Below are positions 10,615-20,460 of a stretch of 64,000 nucleotides of DNA, piece by piece; the stretch's first letter is position 1; every line of letters begins with the position of its first letter. The notes beneath the pieces are model-generated. The model searched no databases and had not been told where the DNA came from. It worked only from the letters and a program-made list of their open reading frames with translations. The position numbers and the translations under genes are program-made. Location of the stretch: NCBI RefSeq assembly GCF_000621025.1, contig NZ_KK211206.1:47966-111965 (forward strand), read 5' to 3'. This DNA comes from Brackiella oedipodis DSM 13743 (lineage in GTDB: Bacteria > Pseudomonadota > Gammaproteobacteria > Burkholderiales > Burkholderiaceae_B).

Positions 10615-11919
10615 ATGTCTAAGACTTTTCAAAAACTAAAAGCCATTCGCGGCATGAATGATATTTTGCCTGCCGAAAGTTTTAAATGGCAACAACTAGA
10701 AGCACAAATCACACAGCTATTAAGCCTTTATGGTTACAGCAATATCCGTACCCCGATTCTAGAAAGTACACGTTTATTTGCTCGGGGTATCGGTGAAGTC
10801 ACAGATATTGTCGAAAAAGAAATGTACACCTTTAGTATGTCGCCTGACAAACAAAATATCGACGATATGCTGACGATGCGCCCAGAATTCACAGCAGGTA
10901 TTGTGCGAGCCGCCATCGAACACAACATCACCTATGATCGCCCACAACGGCTCTACACCATGGGGCCTGTATTTAGGCATGAGCGCCCACAAAAAGGTCG
11001 TTATCGCCAGTTCCACCAGCTCTCTGTCGAAGCCCTTGGCTTTAGTGGCGCCGATACCGATGCTGAGTTAATCATTATGCTTAAGCGCCTCTGGCAGCAA
11101 TTAGGTCTTGAGGATATTCGTTTGGAACTTAACTCCTTGGGGCAGCCTGAGGAACGACTCGCGCATCGTGCGGCCCTAATCGCTTATTTTGAGCAACATA
11201 AAGAACAGCTAGACGAAGACGCTCAGCGCCGCTTATATAGCAATCCGTTGCGTATTCTGGACACCAAAAATCCCAATATGCAAACGCTTGCCAATCAAGC
11301 ACCTAAGCTTTTTGATTTCTTGGGTCAAGCATCCAAAGCACATTTTGCTGAAGTCTGTCGCCGCCTTGAACAAGCCGGTATTAGTTACACGCTTAACCCA
11401 CGCCTAGTGCGCGGCCTGGACTATTATAATTTGACCGTGTTTGAATGGGTGACCGACAGGCTCGGGGCTCAAGGCACGGTCTGTGGTGGTGGCCGTTATG
11501 ATGGTTTGTGCGAGCTCTTGGGCGGCAAAGCCACGCCAGCAGCGGGATTTGGTTTGGGGCTCGAGCGCTTACTGGCATTGCTTGAACAAAAAGAATCAGA
11601 GCAGCTCAATAGCGAGTGTGACGTGTACTTTGTGCATCAAGGTCAAGCGGCTTCAGAATTAGCCGCTCAATTGGCCGAACAATGCCGTGATCAAGGCGTT
11701 CGCGCCATCGTGCACGCTGGCACATCTAGCTTCAAAAGCCAGTTTAAGCGTGCTGACCAAAGCGGCGCCCAATGGGCGGCCATTTTGGGTGAATCAGAAG
11801 TCAACGAGGGTAGCATTAGTCTAAAACCGTTGCGGGCTGACAAAAATGGTAATATATCTAGTCAACTTTCTGTGCCGCAAGCACAACTCGTGACAACGCT
11901 AACAGAGCATCTTGCATAG
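10615..11919 (+). CDS. hisS: Histidyl-tRNA synthetase
   Basis: Class II synthetase charging tRNA-His. The 434-residue protein shows motif 2 (FRHERPQKGRYRQF), the histidine-specific loop RGLDYY near residue 264, and GGGRYDGL of the second histidine motif. The C-terminal anticodon-binding domain (from about residue 335) is complete. No clear Shine-Dalgarno sequence precedes the ATG. It lies in the ispG-hisS-yfgM-bamB-der order common in Gammaproteobacteria and Betaproteobacteria. A diverged HisS-like regulatory paralogue, hisZ, lies about 9 kb downstream. Confidence 0.97.
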   Translation: MSKTFQKLKAIRGMNDILPAESFKWQQLEAQITQLLSLYGYSNIRTPILESTRLFARGIGEVTDIVEKEMYTFSMSPDKQNIDDMLTMRPEFTAGIVRAAIEHNITYDRPQRLYTMGPVFRHERPQKGRYRQFHQLSVEALGFSGADTDAELIIMLKRLWQQLGLEDIRLELNSLGQPEERLAHRAALIAYFEQHKEQLDEDAQRRLYSNPLRILDTKNPNMQTLANQAPKLFDFLGQASKAHFAEVCRRLEQAGISYTLNPRLVRGLDYYNLTVFEWVTDRLGAQGTVCGGGRYDGLCELLGGKATPAAGFGLGLERLLALLEQKESEQLNSECDVYFVHQGQAASELAAQLAEQCRDQGVRAIVHAGTSSFKSQFKRADQSGAQWAAILGESEVNEGSISLKPLRADKNGNISSQLSVPQAQLVTTLTEHLA

Positions 11920-11928
11920 GAATCAAAC

Positions 11929-12567
11929 ATGGCTTTTGACTTAGAAGAACAAGAAAAGATCGACACCCTAAAAGCGTGGTGGGAGCGCTTTGGTACATTA
12001 ATTACGAGCTTAATTATTATTGCTGCGCTGACCGTCTTGGCGCGCTATGGCTGGGATTGGTACCAAAAGCACAAAGTCGAGCAAGCACTGGGCTATTATG
12101 AAATCGTCCTTGAGGCCTCAGAACAGTCTTCGGATGACGCCTATAAGCGTCTTCAAGAAGTCAGTAAAACCATGCAAGAAGATTATAGTAGTGTCAATTA
12201 CACCGGACGCGCGCTAATGATTGCGGCACGAGCCGATTTGCAGCAACAAAATTACGATGCGGCGGCTGCCAAATTGCAGTGGTTAGTCGAGCATCATAAA
12301 GAGTTTCCAGAGCTTAAAGCAGCCGCTACATTGCAATTGGCGACGGTCTTAGCGGACCAACAAAAATATGATCAAGCCTTGGCTCAACTGAAGGATGCCC
12401 CACAAGGTCTACAAACGTTGTACCAAGATCGTCAAGCCGATATTTATTTTGCCAAGGGTGATATGGAGCAAGCTCAGCAACAATGGCAAGCTATCGTCAA
12501 GGATCCCCATGTGGATGAAAGATTCAAAAATTTGGTGAACCTAAAACTTAATATCTTCAAACAGTAG
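11929..12567 (+). CDS. yfgM: YfgM family TPR protein, translocon-associated
   Basis: A 212-residue, single-pass inner-membrane protein: a short cytoplasmic N-terminus starting DLEEQEKIDTLKAWWERFG, one membrane helix (about residues 24-45), then a periplasmic helical TPR domain. In E. coli YfgM associates with SecYEG and the chaperone PpiD. The N-terminal WWxRFG feature and its place between hisS and bamB support the call. AGGAAT lies at ribosome-binding distance. Confidence 0.9.
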   Translation: MAFDLEEQEKIDTLKAWWERFGTLITSLIIIAALTVLARYGWDWYQKHKVEQALGYYEIVLEASEQSSDDAYKRLQEVSKTMQEDYSSVNYTGRALMIAARADLQQQNYDAAAAKLQWLVEHHKEFPELKAAATLQLATVLADQQKYDQALAQLKDAPQGLQTLYQDRQADIYFAKGDMEQAQQQWQAIVKDPHVDERFKNLVNLKLNIFKQ

Positions 12568-12576
12568 AGTGACCGC

Positions 12577-13737
12577 ATGAATTTCAAAAAAATCAAACTT
12601 GCCGCCGCTGTGGCGTTGACCTCAGTTTCTTTAGCTGCTTGCAGTATATTTGAGAACCCCGATAGTTTTGAGCCTGTTGATTTAACTGACTATACCTTTA
12701 AAGTTCAACCCAATATTATTTGGCAAGCTAATATTGGCTCCGAAGCCGGGCCTGGTTTTTCACCAGCGGTGCAGGACAATAGCATTTATGCTGCCACACC
12801 ATCTGGTGATGTCACCAAGCTTGACTTAAGTAGTGGCAAGATCATTTGGCACACCAAACTGGAACAAACGCTTGCGGCGGGTGTGGGCACCGATGGTAAC
12901 ATCGCGACAGTCACCACACGTGATGGTCAATTGATTGCCCTTAATGCGGCTGACGGCAAAGAGCTCTGGCACACTAAAGTCTCTACCATTACCTCAACCC
13001 CACCTGTGGTCGGTCAGGGCAAGGTGGTCGTTCGCGCTGATGATTATCGTGTGCAAGCCTTTGATGCCCAAAACGGTGAATTACAATGGAGCTACTTACG
13101 TACGAATGCACCCATGGCACTCAAAGGTAGTATTCGGCTCATGATGACGCAAGGCGCCGTTATGGCCTCCGTGCCAATCGGTAAAGCCGTCGCACTGAAT
13201 ATCAATAATGGTCAATTGATTTGGGAATTGTCCGTAGCACCTATCCAAGGGGTGACTGATCTGGACGTGGTGACCGATGTAGTCGGTTTACCTGTGTCAA
13301 CTAACGGCATTGTGTGTCTAGATACCTATCAAGGTCATGTCGCATGCTACACACCAAGCAAAGCGGGTCAGGCCCCAGCACTATTATGGAACAAGGATTT
13401 CTCTAGTTCTGTAGGTCTCGAAGCGCACGATAATTTGATCTATGGTGCCAGCATGCATGGTGAGTTGACGGCTTTCTCTGCCCAAAACGGGGATATGCAA
13501 TGGCAGGACAATACCTTGTATAACCGTGCACTGACCAATCCTGTGTGGTTTAACAATACGTTAGCCGTTGGCGATTATGAGGGCTATGTGCATTTTTATA
13601 ACCCACAAACGGGTGAAATCCTTGGACGCATCGAAGCGGGTAGCAGTGATCCGATCCAATCACCTCTAACCCAAACGGCTGCCGGTCTACTCGTACAAAC
13701 CGGCAACGGTAAATTAGTCATGCTGGGTGTACAGTGA
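12577..13737 (+). CDS. bamB: Outer-membrane protein assembly lipoprotein BamB
   Basis: Lipoprotein of the BAM complex that inserts beta-barrel proteins. The signal peptide ends in a lipobox with Cys22 (SLAAC). The mature part is an eight-bladed beta-propeller with PQQ-like repeats, visible as recurring G-x-x-x-W and [17 protein letters not shown] blade ends (for example residues 70-75, 125-135, 205-215). Its 386 residues are typical. The stop overlaps the GTG start of der by four bases. An intact BAM pathway is also what the large autotransporter at 57.4 kb would need. Confidence 0.95.
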   Translation: MNFKKIKLAAAVALTSVSLAACSIFENPDSFEPVDLTDYTFKVQPNIIWQANIGSEAGPGFSPAVQDNSIYAATPSGDVTKLDLSSGKIIWHTKLEQTLAAGVGTDGNIATVTTRDGQLIALNAADGKELWHTKVSTITSTPPVVGQGKVVVRADDYRVQAFDAQNGELQWSYLRTNAPMALKGSIRLMMTQGAVMASVPIGKAVALNINNGQLIWELSVAPIQGVTDLDVVTDVVGLPVSTNGIVCLDTYQGHVACYTPSKAGQAPALLWNKDFSSSVGLEAHDNLIYGASMHGELTAFSAQNGDMQWQDNTLYNRALTNPVWFNNTLAVGDYEGYVHFYNPQTGEILGRIEAGSSDPIQSPLTQTAAGLLVQTGNGKLVMLGVQ

Positions 13738-15164
13738 CAACAAAACTCAAACCTGTGGTCGCCCTGGTAGGGCGACCGAATGTGGGCAAATCTACCTTAT
13801 TTAACCGTCTTACACGATCTCGCGCGGCCTTGGTGGCAGATTACTCTGGCCTGACTCGCGATCGTCATTACGGCGAGGGCCGTGTCGGCGATATTCCCTT
13901 TATTGTGGTCGATACGGGTGGTTTCGAGCCCGTCACCAAAACCGGCATATTACAAGAAATGGCGCGCCAAACCGAGCAGGCCATTGTGCAAGCCGACGTT
14001 GTGATTTTTTTGGTCGATGCGCGTAGTGGTATCAATGGTCACGATCATGAGATTGCCGCCATGTTACGCAAGACAGTAGGTCACAAGGTCTTATTGGCCG
14101 TTAACAAGGCCGAAGGTATGACCACTGGCAATGCTGGCGCCGAATTTTACGAGCTAGGATTAGGACAACCTTTAGCCATTTCTGCCGCTCATGGTGATGG
14201 TGTGGTTAGTTTGATTGAACTGGCCCTAAAAGATTTTGCTGATGATCCTACTCCAGAAAGTCCAGAAGATGAGTTCGCTACTGAGCTAGAGTTTGACACA
14301 TCAGAACTCGAGGACGAAGCGCCAGAGCATACTGCAGACGAAGAAGCCGTACAGCATCGTCTCAAACTGGCCATTGTAGGCCGTCCAAATGTGGGTAAAT
14401 CCACGTTGATCAATACTATTTTAGGTGAAGAACGCGTAATCGCTTTCGATTTGCCTGGAACCACGCGTGATGCCATCGAGATTGAATTTGAGCAGGATGA
14501 TTATCACTACACCCTGATCGATACCGCGGGCTTGCGCAAGCGCGGTAAGGTTTTTGAATCCATAGAGAAGTTCTCAGTGATTAAGACCTTACAAGCGATC
14601 GAGGCCAGCAATGTGGTGGTATTGGTGCTTGATGCCATCGAAGGGATCTCTGATCAAGATGCCCATATTGCAGGCTTTGTCCTCGAGAGTGGAAGAGCCT
14701 TAGTCGTGGCCTTTAACAAATGGGATGAGGCCGACGCCGACCAAAAAGCCTGGATGCAACGTGAATATGAACGCAAGATGCGCTTTTTAGGCTTTGCTAA
14801 GGTCCACCAAATTTCAGCGCTCAAAGCGCGGGGCATTAAAAGTCTGCTTAAATCCGTGCATCAGGCTCATGCCGCTGCCTTCAAAAAACTCTCGACACCA
14901 AAACTGACGCGAGTCTTGCATGCTGCTGTCGAACAGCAACAACCTCCGCGTAAGGGCATTTTTAGACCCAAAATGCGTTATGCCCACCAAGGAGGTCAAA
15001 ATCCACCGTTAGTGATCATTCATGGCAGTGCTTTAGATGCTATTCCCGATTCCTATCGGCGCTATCTAGAAGTGCAGTTCCGACATGCTTTCAAGCTACA
15101 TGGCACGCCTTTACGCATTGCCTTTAAAGCCTCGAAAAATCCATACACTGAGTCCAAAAAATGA
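13734..15164 (+). CDS. der: Tandem GTPase Der (ribosome assembly)
   Basis: GTPase with two G domains needed for 50S subunit maturation. Each G domain has a P-loop GRPNVGKST, at residues 13-21 and about 216-224, with matching DTGG/DTAG and NK-x-D/E elements. An acidic linker of about 30 residues separates them, and a KH-like domain ends the 476-residue protein. The GTG at 13734 overlaps the bamB stop (GTGA), giving translational coupling. hisC overlaps the 3' end in the same way. Confidence 0.97.
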   Translation: MTTKLKPVVALVGRPNVGKSTLFNRLTRSRAALVADYSGLTRDRHYGEGRVGDIPFIVVDTGGFEPVTKTGILQEMARQTEQAIVQADVVIFLVDARSGINGHDHEIAAMLRKTVGHKVLLAVNKAEGMTTGNAGAEFYELGLGQPLAISAAHGDGVVSLIELALKDFADDPTPESPEDEFATELEFDTSELEDEAPEHTADEEAVQHRLKLAIVGRPNVGKSTLINTILGEERVIAFDLPGTTRDAIEIEFEQDDYHYTLIDTAGLRKRGKVFESIEKFSVIKTLQAIEASNVVVLVLDAIEGISDQDAHIAGFVLESGRALVVAFNKWDEADADQKAWMQREYERKMRFLGFAKVHQISALKARGIKSLLKSVHQAHAAAFKKLSTPKLTRVLHAAVEQQQPPRKGIFRPKMRYAHQGGQNPPLVIIHGSALDAIPDSYRRYLEVQFRHAFKLHGTPLRIAFKASKNPYTESKK

Positions 15165-16255
15165 CATCGTTCTGGAGCGATTCGGTTCATCAATTAGAAC
15201 CTTATGTGCCGGGTGAGCAGCCCAAGCAAGCTGATTTTATTAAGTTAAATAGTAATGAATCGCCTTTTGCTCCTTCGCCAAAGGTGCGTCAAGCCCTGCA
15301 GCAAGCGCTCGATACTGACCTCCAGAAATACCCCGATCCAGAATCCGAGGCCTTGCGAGCCACTATTGCGCAGTACTACCAACTTCAAGCTGATCAAGTC
15401 TTTGTGGGTAATGGCTCCGATGAAGTCTTGGCTCATAGCTTCCGCGCTTTATTACAGCATCCTGGCCGTCATATCCTTTTTCCGGATATTACCTATAGTT
15501 TTTATAAAGTCTATGCAGCGCTCTATGAGGTGGATTATCAGACCATCCCTTTAGGCCCAGACTTTAGTCTAGAGTTGTCACCCTATCTGCAGGCTAATCC
15601 ACAAGCGGTGAGTGCAGTTATTATTGCTAACCCCAACGCACCGACGGGCAAGGCCTTGCGTTTGCAGCAAATTGAGCAATTATTGCAGGCGCAGCCCAAT
15701 CTCTTAGTCATTGTCGACGAAGCCTATGTTGATTTTGGCGCGCAATCAGCGGCCAGCTTGGTACCTCGCTATGACAATTTATTAGTGGTACAAACTCTCT
15801 CTAAGTCGCGATCCTTGGCTGGGCTGCGTGTGGGGGTTGCGCTGGGCCAAGCCGACTTGTTACAAGCCTTGGTACGTGTCAAAAACAGTTTTAATTCTTA
15901 TCCCTTGGATCGTCTGGCGCAGGTGGCGGCTCAGGCGGCTTTTGAAGACGAAACGTATTTTCAGCAATGTCGTCAACAAATCATCAGTTCACGTCAATAC
16001 TTAAGTCAAGCCCTCATGGAGTTGGGCTTTGAGGTCCTGCCTTCGCAGACCAATTTTGTGTTTGTGCGCCATGCTGAGATTGAGGCCGCACAAATAGCGG
16101 CTGCGCTTAGACAGCGAGGCATTCTGGTACGGCATTTCAAACAAGCCCGTATAGAGAACTTTTTGCGCATTACGATTGGGCTACAAGTAGAATGTCAGCA
16201 ACTCATCCAAGCTTTGCAACAAATTTTATCCGAGATTGACAAAACAGCAAATTAA
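15161..16255 (+). CDS. hisC: Histidinol-phosphate aminotransferase
   Basis: PLP-dependent fold-type I aminotransferase of histidine biosynthesis that converts imidazole-acetol phosphate to histidinol phosphate. The Schiff-base lysine is Lys215 in [14 protein letters not shown], and ANPNAPTGK and VVDEAYVDF are the expected cofactor-site motifs. It has 364 residues and overlaps the der stop by four bases. It could alternatively prefer aromatic substrates, since HisC paralogues vary, but the sequence reads as HisC and hisZ lies nearby. Confidence 0.92.
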   Translation: MTSFWSDSVHQLEPYVPGEQPKQADFIKLNSNESPFAPSPKVRQALQQALDTDLQKYPDPESEALRATIAQYYQLQADQVFVGNGSDEVLAHSFRALLQHPGRHILFPDITYSFYKVYAALYEVDYQTIPLGPDFSLELSPYLQANPQAVSAVIIANPNAPTGKALRLQQIEQLLQAQPNLLVIVDEAYVDFGAQSAASLVPRYDNLLVVQTLSKSRSLAGLRVGVALGQADLLQALVRVKNSFNSYPLDRLAQVAAQAAFEDETYFQQCRQQIISSRQYLSQALMELGFEVLPSQTNFVFVRHAEIEAAQIAAALRQRGILVRHFKQARIENFLRITIGLQVECQQLIQALQQILSEIDKTAN

Positions 16256-16281
16256 TATTAATTTAAACAGTTAGAAATCAC

Positions 16282-16309
16282 TTAGGACTTTTTTGCTAAG
16301 TGGTATAAC
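16282..16309 (+). promoter_or_regulatory. Candidate hfq promoter
   Basis: An extended -10 element TGG-TATAAC (16301-16309) lies 16 bases after a weak -35-like TTAGGA (16282-16287), about 38 bases before the hfq ATG. hfq could therefore be expressed independently of the der-hisC run. Confidence 0.45.
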
Positions 16310-16346
16310 AACACTAAACAATATCAATACAAATGGAGGCTCAATA

Positions 16347-16583
16347 ATGAGCAATAAAGGACAATCCTTACAAGATCCTTTCTTAAATAGCTTACGCAAA
16401 GAACATATTCCTGTATCCATCTATCTCGTTAACGGTATCAAACTACAAGGCCAAGTCGAGTCTTTCGATCAATATGTAGTATTACTCAAAAATACCGTCA
16501 CCCAAATGGTCTACAAACATGCCATTTCAACCATTGTTCCGGCTCGTGCGGCAAGTTTTTCAGCCAATGCACCCACTGAATAA
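16347..16583 (+). CDS. hfq: RNA chaperone Hfq
   Basis: Hexameric Sm-like protein that pairs small RNAs with mRNAs. I use the ATG at 16347, preceded by GGAGG at 16335-16339, instead of the in-frame start at 16293; this gives the classical 78-residue protein beginning [19 protein letters not shown]. The Sm1 region ([14 protein letters not shown]) and Sm2 region ([10 protein letters not shown]) are intact. The C-terminal tail is very short, as in many betaproteobacteria. A hairpin terminator separates it from hflX. Confidence 0.97.
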   Translation: MSNKGQSLQDPFLNSLRKEHIPVSIYLVNGIKLQGQVESFDQYVVLLKNTVTQMVYKHAISTIVPARAASFSANAPTE

Positions 16584-16685
16584 TAGTAAATATTAATAAT
16601 CATTTTTCTAGGCTGGGTGCCGTCAGCTCATTGTATAGAGCGATCGTTTACTGTTTACCTTACTCGCAGTGACCCCAGCCAACAT

Positions 16686-16712
16686 GCCCGCTCGCTCGGC
16701 GGGCTTTTCTTT
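16686..16712 (+). terminator. Terminator between hfq and hflX
   Basis: GCCCGC, a seven-base loop, GCGGGC and then TTTTCTTTT. It ends only about 12 bases before the hflX ATG, so it probably attenuates rather than fully separates the two genes, or hflX has another promoter. Confidence 0.75.
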
Positions 16713-16724
16713 TATGAGACATAG

Positions 16725-17951
16725 ATGCGTGGATTTGTATTAGGCGTCAATTTAGGAAATTTAGATTTTCAAGCACAACACGATGAATTTTTAATGCTGG
16801 CCAAAGGCGCAGGTGCCAAGGTCGTCGGCAATTTAGTGGCTAATCGTGAGCGCCCCGATCCTGCATTTTTTATTGGTAAAGGCAAGTTGCAGGAGGCGGT
16901 TGCATTAGCCAAAGCGGCTGACGCAGAGATCGTCTTATTTGATCAACCCCTAAGCCCCGCCCAACAACGTAATATTGAACGAGAATTTAATCTTCGTGTG
17001 ATTGACCGAGTGGCGCTAATTTTGGATATTTTTGCGCTGCGTGCCAAGAGTCACGAAGGTAAACTGCAAGTGGAGTTGGCGCAACTCCAGCATTTACGCA
17101 CGCGTTTGACCCGTATGTGGACCCACTTGGAGCGTCAAAAAGGGGGGATTGGTCTGCGCGGTCCGGGTGAGTCGCAACTAGAGATGGACCGCCGTGTGAT
17201 TGGTGACAAAGTCAAAGTGCTGCGTCAGCGTCTGCACAAAGTCCAAAAGCAACGCCAAACGCAACGACGTTCGCGTCAGCGTTCTGATACCTTTAATGTC
17301 TCGCTGGTGGGCTACACCAATGCGGGCAAATCGACACTTTTTAACGCCCTCACCAAAGCCAAATCCTACGCCGCTGATCAGCTCTTTGCTACGCTCGATA
17401 CGACCACACGTAAGGTTTGGGTCGAAGGGGCAGGGCAAGTCACCTTATCGGATACCGTAGGGTTTATTCGGGAATTGCCAACAACCTTAATTGCCGCCTT
17501 TAAGGCGACGCTCGAAGAAACGGTAGAAGCCGATGTCCTCTTGCATGTGATAGATGCTTCGAGTACAGAACGCGATGCGCAAATACTCGAGGTCAATAAG
17601 GTCTTGCAAGAAATCGGCGCTGAACATGTGCCCATTTTGTATGTCTATAACAAAATCGACTTAGCGGGATTGCCCCCCAAAATGGAATACGATGCCCGTG
17701 GTTTACCCGCTCGAATTTTTGTGAGCTCAGTCGAGCGTCAAGGCTTGCAATATATTCGCCAAGCCTTAGCGCTTTTTAAGACGCATCTTGATGAGCAAGC
17801 TAAGCGCCAGGCACTGGCGCCGTCTACGGATTCGGTATTACAACATAGTCCTTATCCATCCCCAGAGCAGGCGGCTCATGATATACAATCAATGGATGCG
17901 AGCGCACTACAGCAAGATCCTATCACGCCCGGCACGGATGATCCCTCCTAG
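16725..17951 (+). CDS. hflX: Ribosome-associated GTPase HflX
   Basis: GTPase that splits or rescues stalled 70S ribosomes. The 408-residue protein has the N-terminal nucleotide-binding domain (FFIGKGKLQEA), the glycine-rich linker GGIGLRGPGESQLE and a G domain from about residue 194 (VGYTNAGKSTLFNALT). The C-terminal 50 residues are low-complexity and probably disordered. The start is the ATG at 16725; only a weak GAGA precedes it. The hfq-hflX-hflK-hflC order is widely conserved. Confidence 0.96.
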   Translation: MRGFVLGVNLGNLDFQAQHDEFLMLAKGAGAKVVGNLVANRERPDPAFFIGKGKLQEAVALAKAADAEIVLFDQPLSPAQQRNIEREFNLRVIDRVALILDIFALRAKSHEGKLQVELAQLQHLRTRLTRMWTHLERQKGGIGLRGPGESQLEMDRRVIGDKVKVLRQRLHKVQKQRQTQRRSRQRSDTFNVSLVGYTNAGKSTLFNALTKAKSYAADQLFATLDTTTRKVWVEGAGQVTLSDTVGFIRELPTTLIAAFKATLEETVEADVLLHVIDASSTERDAQILEVNKVLQEIGAEHVPILYVYNKIDLAGLPPKMEYDARGLPARIFVSSVERQGLQYIRQALALFKTHLDEQAKRQALAPSTDSVLQHSPYPSPEQAAHDIQSMDASALQQDPITPGTDDPS

Positions 17952-18022
17952 AAGGGCCAATTCTGCGCTCAGCAGACGGTTTTTCACTTAACTTTATATT
18001 GATGGTGACACTGGGTTTAAAC

Positions 18023-19453
18023 ATGTATTTATCCGAAAAAAAAGACACTAAGTCAGAGAAAAAACAACGCAATAATGACGGACCACCTGATTTGGACCAA
18101 GTGTGGCAAGATCTCCAAAATAATCTGCGATCTATATTGGGTGGCAAAGCCAAAAAAGGCGCGGGTCTACCGCCACAGGGAGGGCGCCCTAATCACAAAA
18201 ACCATCGTCGCACCACATTTAAGCTGCTCAGTACTATTGTAATTTTGCTACTGCTTATGTGGGCCGCTAGCGGTATCTTTACCGTCAAGGAGGGCGATCA
18301 GGCCGTGATTACACGCCTGGGTAAATACCACAAAACTGTCGGTAGTGGCTACCATTGGCATTACCCAACCCCCTTGGGCGCTGACGCCATTATTAGAAAT
18401 GAAAACCTCAATACGATTCGCTCCGTATCTGGCTCTAATCACGTGCTAATCAGTGCTGACCATCGTTTATTTACTATCGATGCCTTAGCGAACTTACGCC
18501 TAAAAACAGCAGAAGAGCTGCAACATGCAAACATAGAGACGCCAAGCGCCGCCGCCAGTTATTTATTTCATTCGGTCTCTCCAAGTCTTGCCGCAGAGCG
18601 GACATTGAACAGTGTTTTACAAAATGTCGTCGCGCACAGTACGAGTCAAGAGCTAACAGCAATTAAGCTTCCTGCAGATCCGTATGATGAAGAAGAGGGG
18701 CTAGCCCCTCACGAGACACAGACGGCTGGCGCTCCCGCCGAGTCTGACCATTCGCGCGCAACGCCGCCGGACAGTAGTGATACCGTTGTGCAGAATGATC
18801 CCTTTGTGCAGCAGTTACAACAACATCTGCAAGCTGAGTTAGATAAGCAGCAGTTGGGACTGCAAGTGGTCAAGGTCGAAGTCACGCTGCTAGCGCCATT
18901 CAAGCCTCAAGCTAAACAAGCCGCTACGCCACAAGATACACCTAAAGAACCAGAGGTTGCTGCGGCACCTCCTACAAATCGTATCGCCCAAGCCCAGAAA
19001 CAAGCCAAAGCCATACTTTTGCAAGCCGAAAAAGATAGCCATCAGGCCATCGATAAAGCGGCCCTCGAAACCGCTGATTTTGAGCAGCAGTTACAGGTTT
19101 ATCGCAAGGCGCCAGAGCTTATGCGCCAAAAAATGTACGATGACACTATGCAAGAGGTCATTTCCAAAGCCCAAGCGGTGGTGGTTAATGACTCGCAAAA
19201 TCCTCATAATGGCATCACAGTGAATATCGCGAGCAATGCCGTTGCGCCTGCTGGCACAGCGCAAAGTACAGCACAGCGCCAAGCAGAACCTGGCGCCGAG
19301 TCGCCACAAGCGTCAGAAAATCAAACGGACCCTAGCGCGGCACCCAATCCCGAGGACGTCGAGTCAGACGATGTGACTGACGAAAATCCGCGTTCACGCA
19401 GCTTAAGCCGTCATCGCGATGCGGCCCTTAAAGCACGTCATGAACAAGAATAA
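18023..19453 (+). CDS. hflK: HflK, diverged SPFH/Band 7 membrane protein
   Basis: Subunit of the HflK-HflC complex that surrounds FtsH protease. It keeps the Gly-Pro-Pro-Asp-Leu-Asp N-terminus, a membrane helix (about residues 68-86), the start of the Band 7 domain (VKEGDQAVITRLGKY) and the C-terminal signature YRKAPELMRQKMYDDTM. The middle of the SPFH domain departs from the usual pattern and holds an acidic, Pro/Ser/Thr-rich insert of about 45 residues (around 215-257) and a second Ala/Pro-rich linker. The start is uncertain: ATG at 18023 (476 residues) gives the expected N-terminus, and an in-frame ATG lies at 17999. No good ribosome-binding site precedes either. Confidence 0.85.
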   Translation: MYLSEKKDTKSEKKQRNNDGPPDLDQVWQDLQNNLRSILGGKAKKGAGLPPQGGRPNHKNHRRTTFKLLSTIVILLLLMWAASGIFTVKEGDQAVITRLGKYHKTVGSGYHWHYPTPLGADAIIRNENLNTIRSVSGSNHVLISADHRLFTIDALANLRLKTAEELQHANIETPSAAASYLFHSVSPSLAAERTLNSVLQNVVAHSTSQELTAIKLPADPYDEEEGLAPHETQTAGAPAESDHSRATPPDSSDTVVQNDPFVQQLQQHLQAELDKQQLGLQVVKVEVTLLAPFKPQAKQAATPQDTPKEPEVAAAPPTNRIAQAQKQAKAILLQAEKDSHQAIDKAALETADFEQQLQVYRKAPELMRQKMYDDTMQEVISKAQAVVVNDSQNPHNGITVNIASNAVAPAGTAQSTAQRQAEPGAESPQASENQTDPSAAPNPEDVESDDVTDENPRSRSLSRHRDAALKARHEQE

Positions 19454-19463
19454 AGGAATAGCT

Positions 19464-20354
19464 ATGTCACGCAAAAAATGGATAATGATTGTCGTCTTGA
19501 TTATTGTGCTGATCGCAATAATCAGATCGTTGTTTACCGTCAGAAACACAGAGATTGCATTGGTGCTAAACAGCAGTGATATCAAACGAGTCATCACCGA
19601 GCCTGGCTTACATGCCATGTCACCCCTTCCTACCACGAAGGTGGTGTATCTTGATAAACGTGTCCAAGAGGCCAATAGTGACCAAAAAGATATTGACGTG
19701 GTCTCCAAAGATGATAAACAGCTATCACTTACCCCAAGTATAGAGTGGCAAATCACAGCGCCTCAGGAATTCTATAAAAACCACCGTGATGCCCAATATC
19801 CTATGAAAGAGGCCAATGCCTTCCTCACATCTATGCTTGAGCGACAAATGGTCACGATCGCCCAGCAGTTTACAGCGCTTGAATTGTTACAGGATCGCGA
19901 GCATAAATTTAGTCAAGCACTGCAAGCCGCTATGCAAGAAGGGCTCCAAAACCGCGGTTTAACACTCCTTCAGGTGAGGATGATTGATAACAGCGTAGCT
20001 GAGGATGTTCTGCATGAGCTCGCACAAAACTTGCAACCAGAGCCAGCCGTGGTCGAGAAAGCGGGCCAGCCTCAAGCCGCAGCACTAGCCGCGCCACCTG
20101 CACTTAAACCCGCCGAAATAAGCGCCGAGCATATTTTACTTGAGGCGCGGCTTGAAGCCCAAAAAATCCGCACGCAAACGCAGCAACAATTAGCTGAACT
20201 CTACGCTAAAACGTATAACCAAGATATGGATTTTTATCGTTTTTATAGTCGTTTGCAGGCGTACAAAAAAAGTTTTGAAAAGGGCAATGGCATCTTGATT
20301 TTAGATAGCCAGTCAGATTATTTACGTTTTTTTAAAAAAAATGAATCTGACTAA
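19464..20354 (+). CDS. hflC: HflC, diverged SPFH/Band 7 membrane protein
   Basis: Partner of HflK in the FtsH-regulating complex. The ATG at 19464 has AAAGGA at good distance and begins MSRKKWIMIVVLIIVL, a signal-anchor; an earlier in-frame ATG (19419) would overlap hflK and is unlikely. The 296-residue protein retains the C-terminal HflC pattern (MDFYRFYSRLQAYKKSFEKG). The coiled-coil segment is interrupted by an Ala/Pro-rich stretch (about residues 190-220) where most HflC proteins have a continuous Glu/Arg-rich helix. It lies 10 bases after hflK and is followed by a strong terminator. Confidence 0.87.
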   Translation: MSRKKWIMIVVLIIVLIAIIRSLFTVRNTEIALVLNSSDIKRVITEPGLHAMSPLPTTKVVYLDKRVQEANSDQKDIDVVSKDDKQLSLTPSIEWQITAPQEFYKNHRDAQYPMKEANAFLTSMLERQMVTIAQQFTALELLQDREHKFSQALQAAMQEGLQNRGLTLLQVRMIDNSVAEDVLHELAQNLQPEPAVVEKAGQPQAAALAAPPALKPAEISAEHILLEARLEAQKIRTQTQQQLAELYAKTYNQDMDFYRFYSRLQAYKKSFEKGNGILILDSQSDYLRFFKKNESD

Positions 20355-20407
20355 CAAAAGCGCCCAATCGATTGTACAATATAGTGCAAGTTAAGAATAT
20401 TTCGCTA

Positions 20408-20436
20408 CGGCTTGCCCCTTTGGCAAGCCGTTTTTT
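20408..20436 (+). terminator. Rho-independent terminator after hflC
   Basis: A 9-bp perfect stem CGGCTTGCC/GGCAAGCCG with a five-base loop is followed by six T. It marks the end of the hflX-hflK-hflC transcript, about 30 bases before hisZ. Confidence 0.9.
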
Positions 20437-20460
20437 ATTGTTTACAGTTTCGTAGTGCTT

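Noticed and set aside
18023..20354. hflK/hflC as unrelated novel SPFH proteins
   Set aside because: Ends of both proteins and their place after hfq-hflX match the HflK/HflC family, so they are kept as diverged members.
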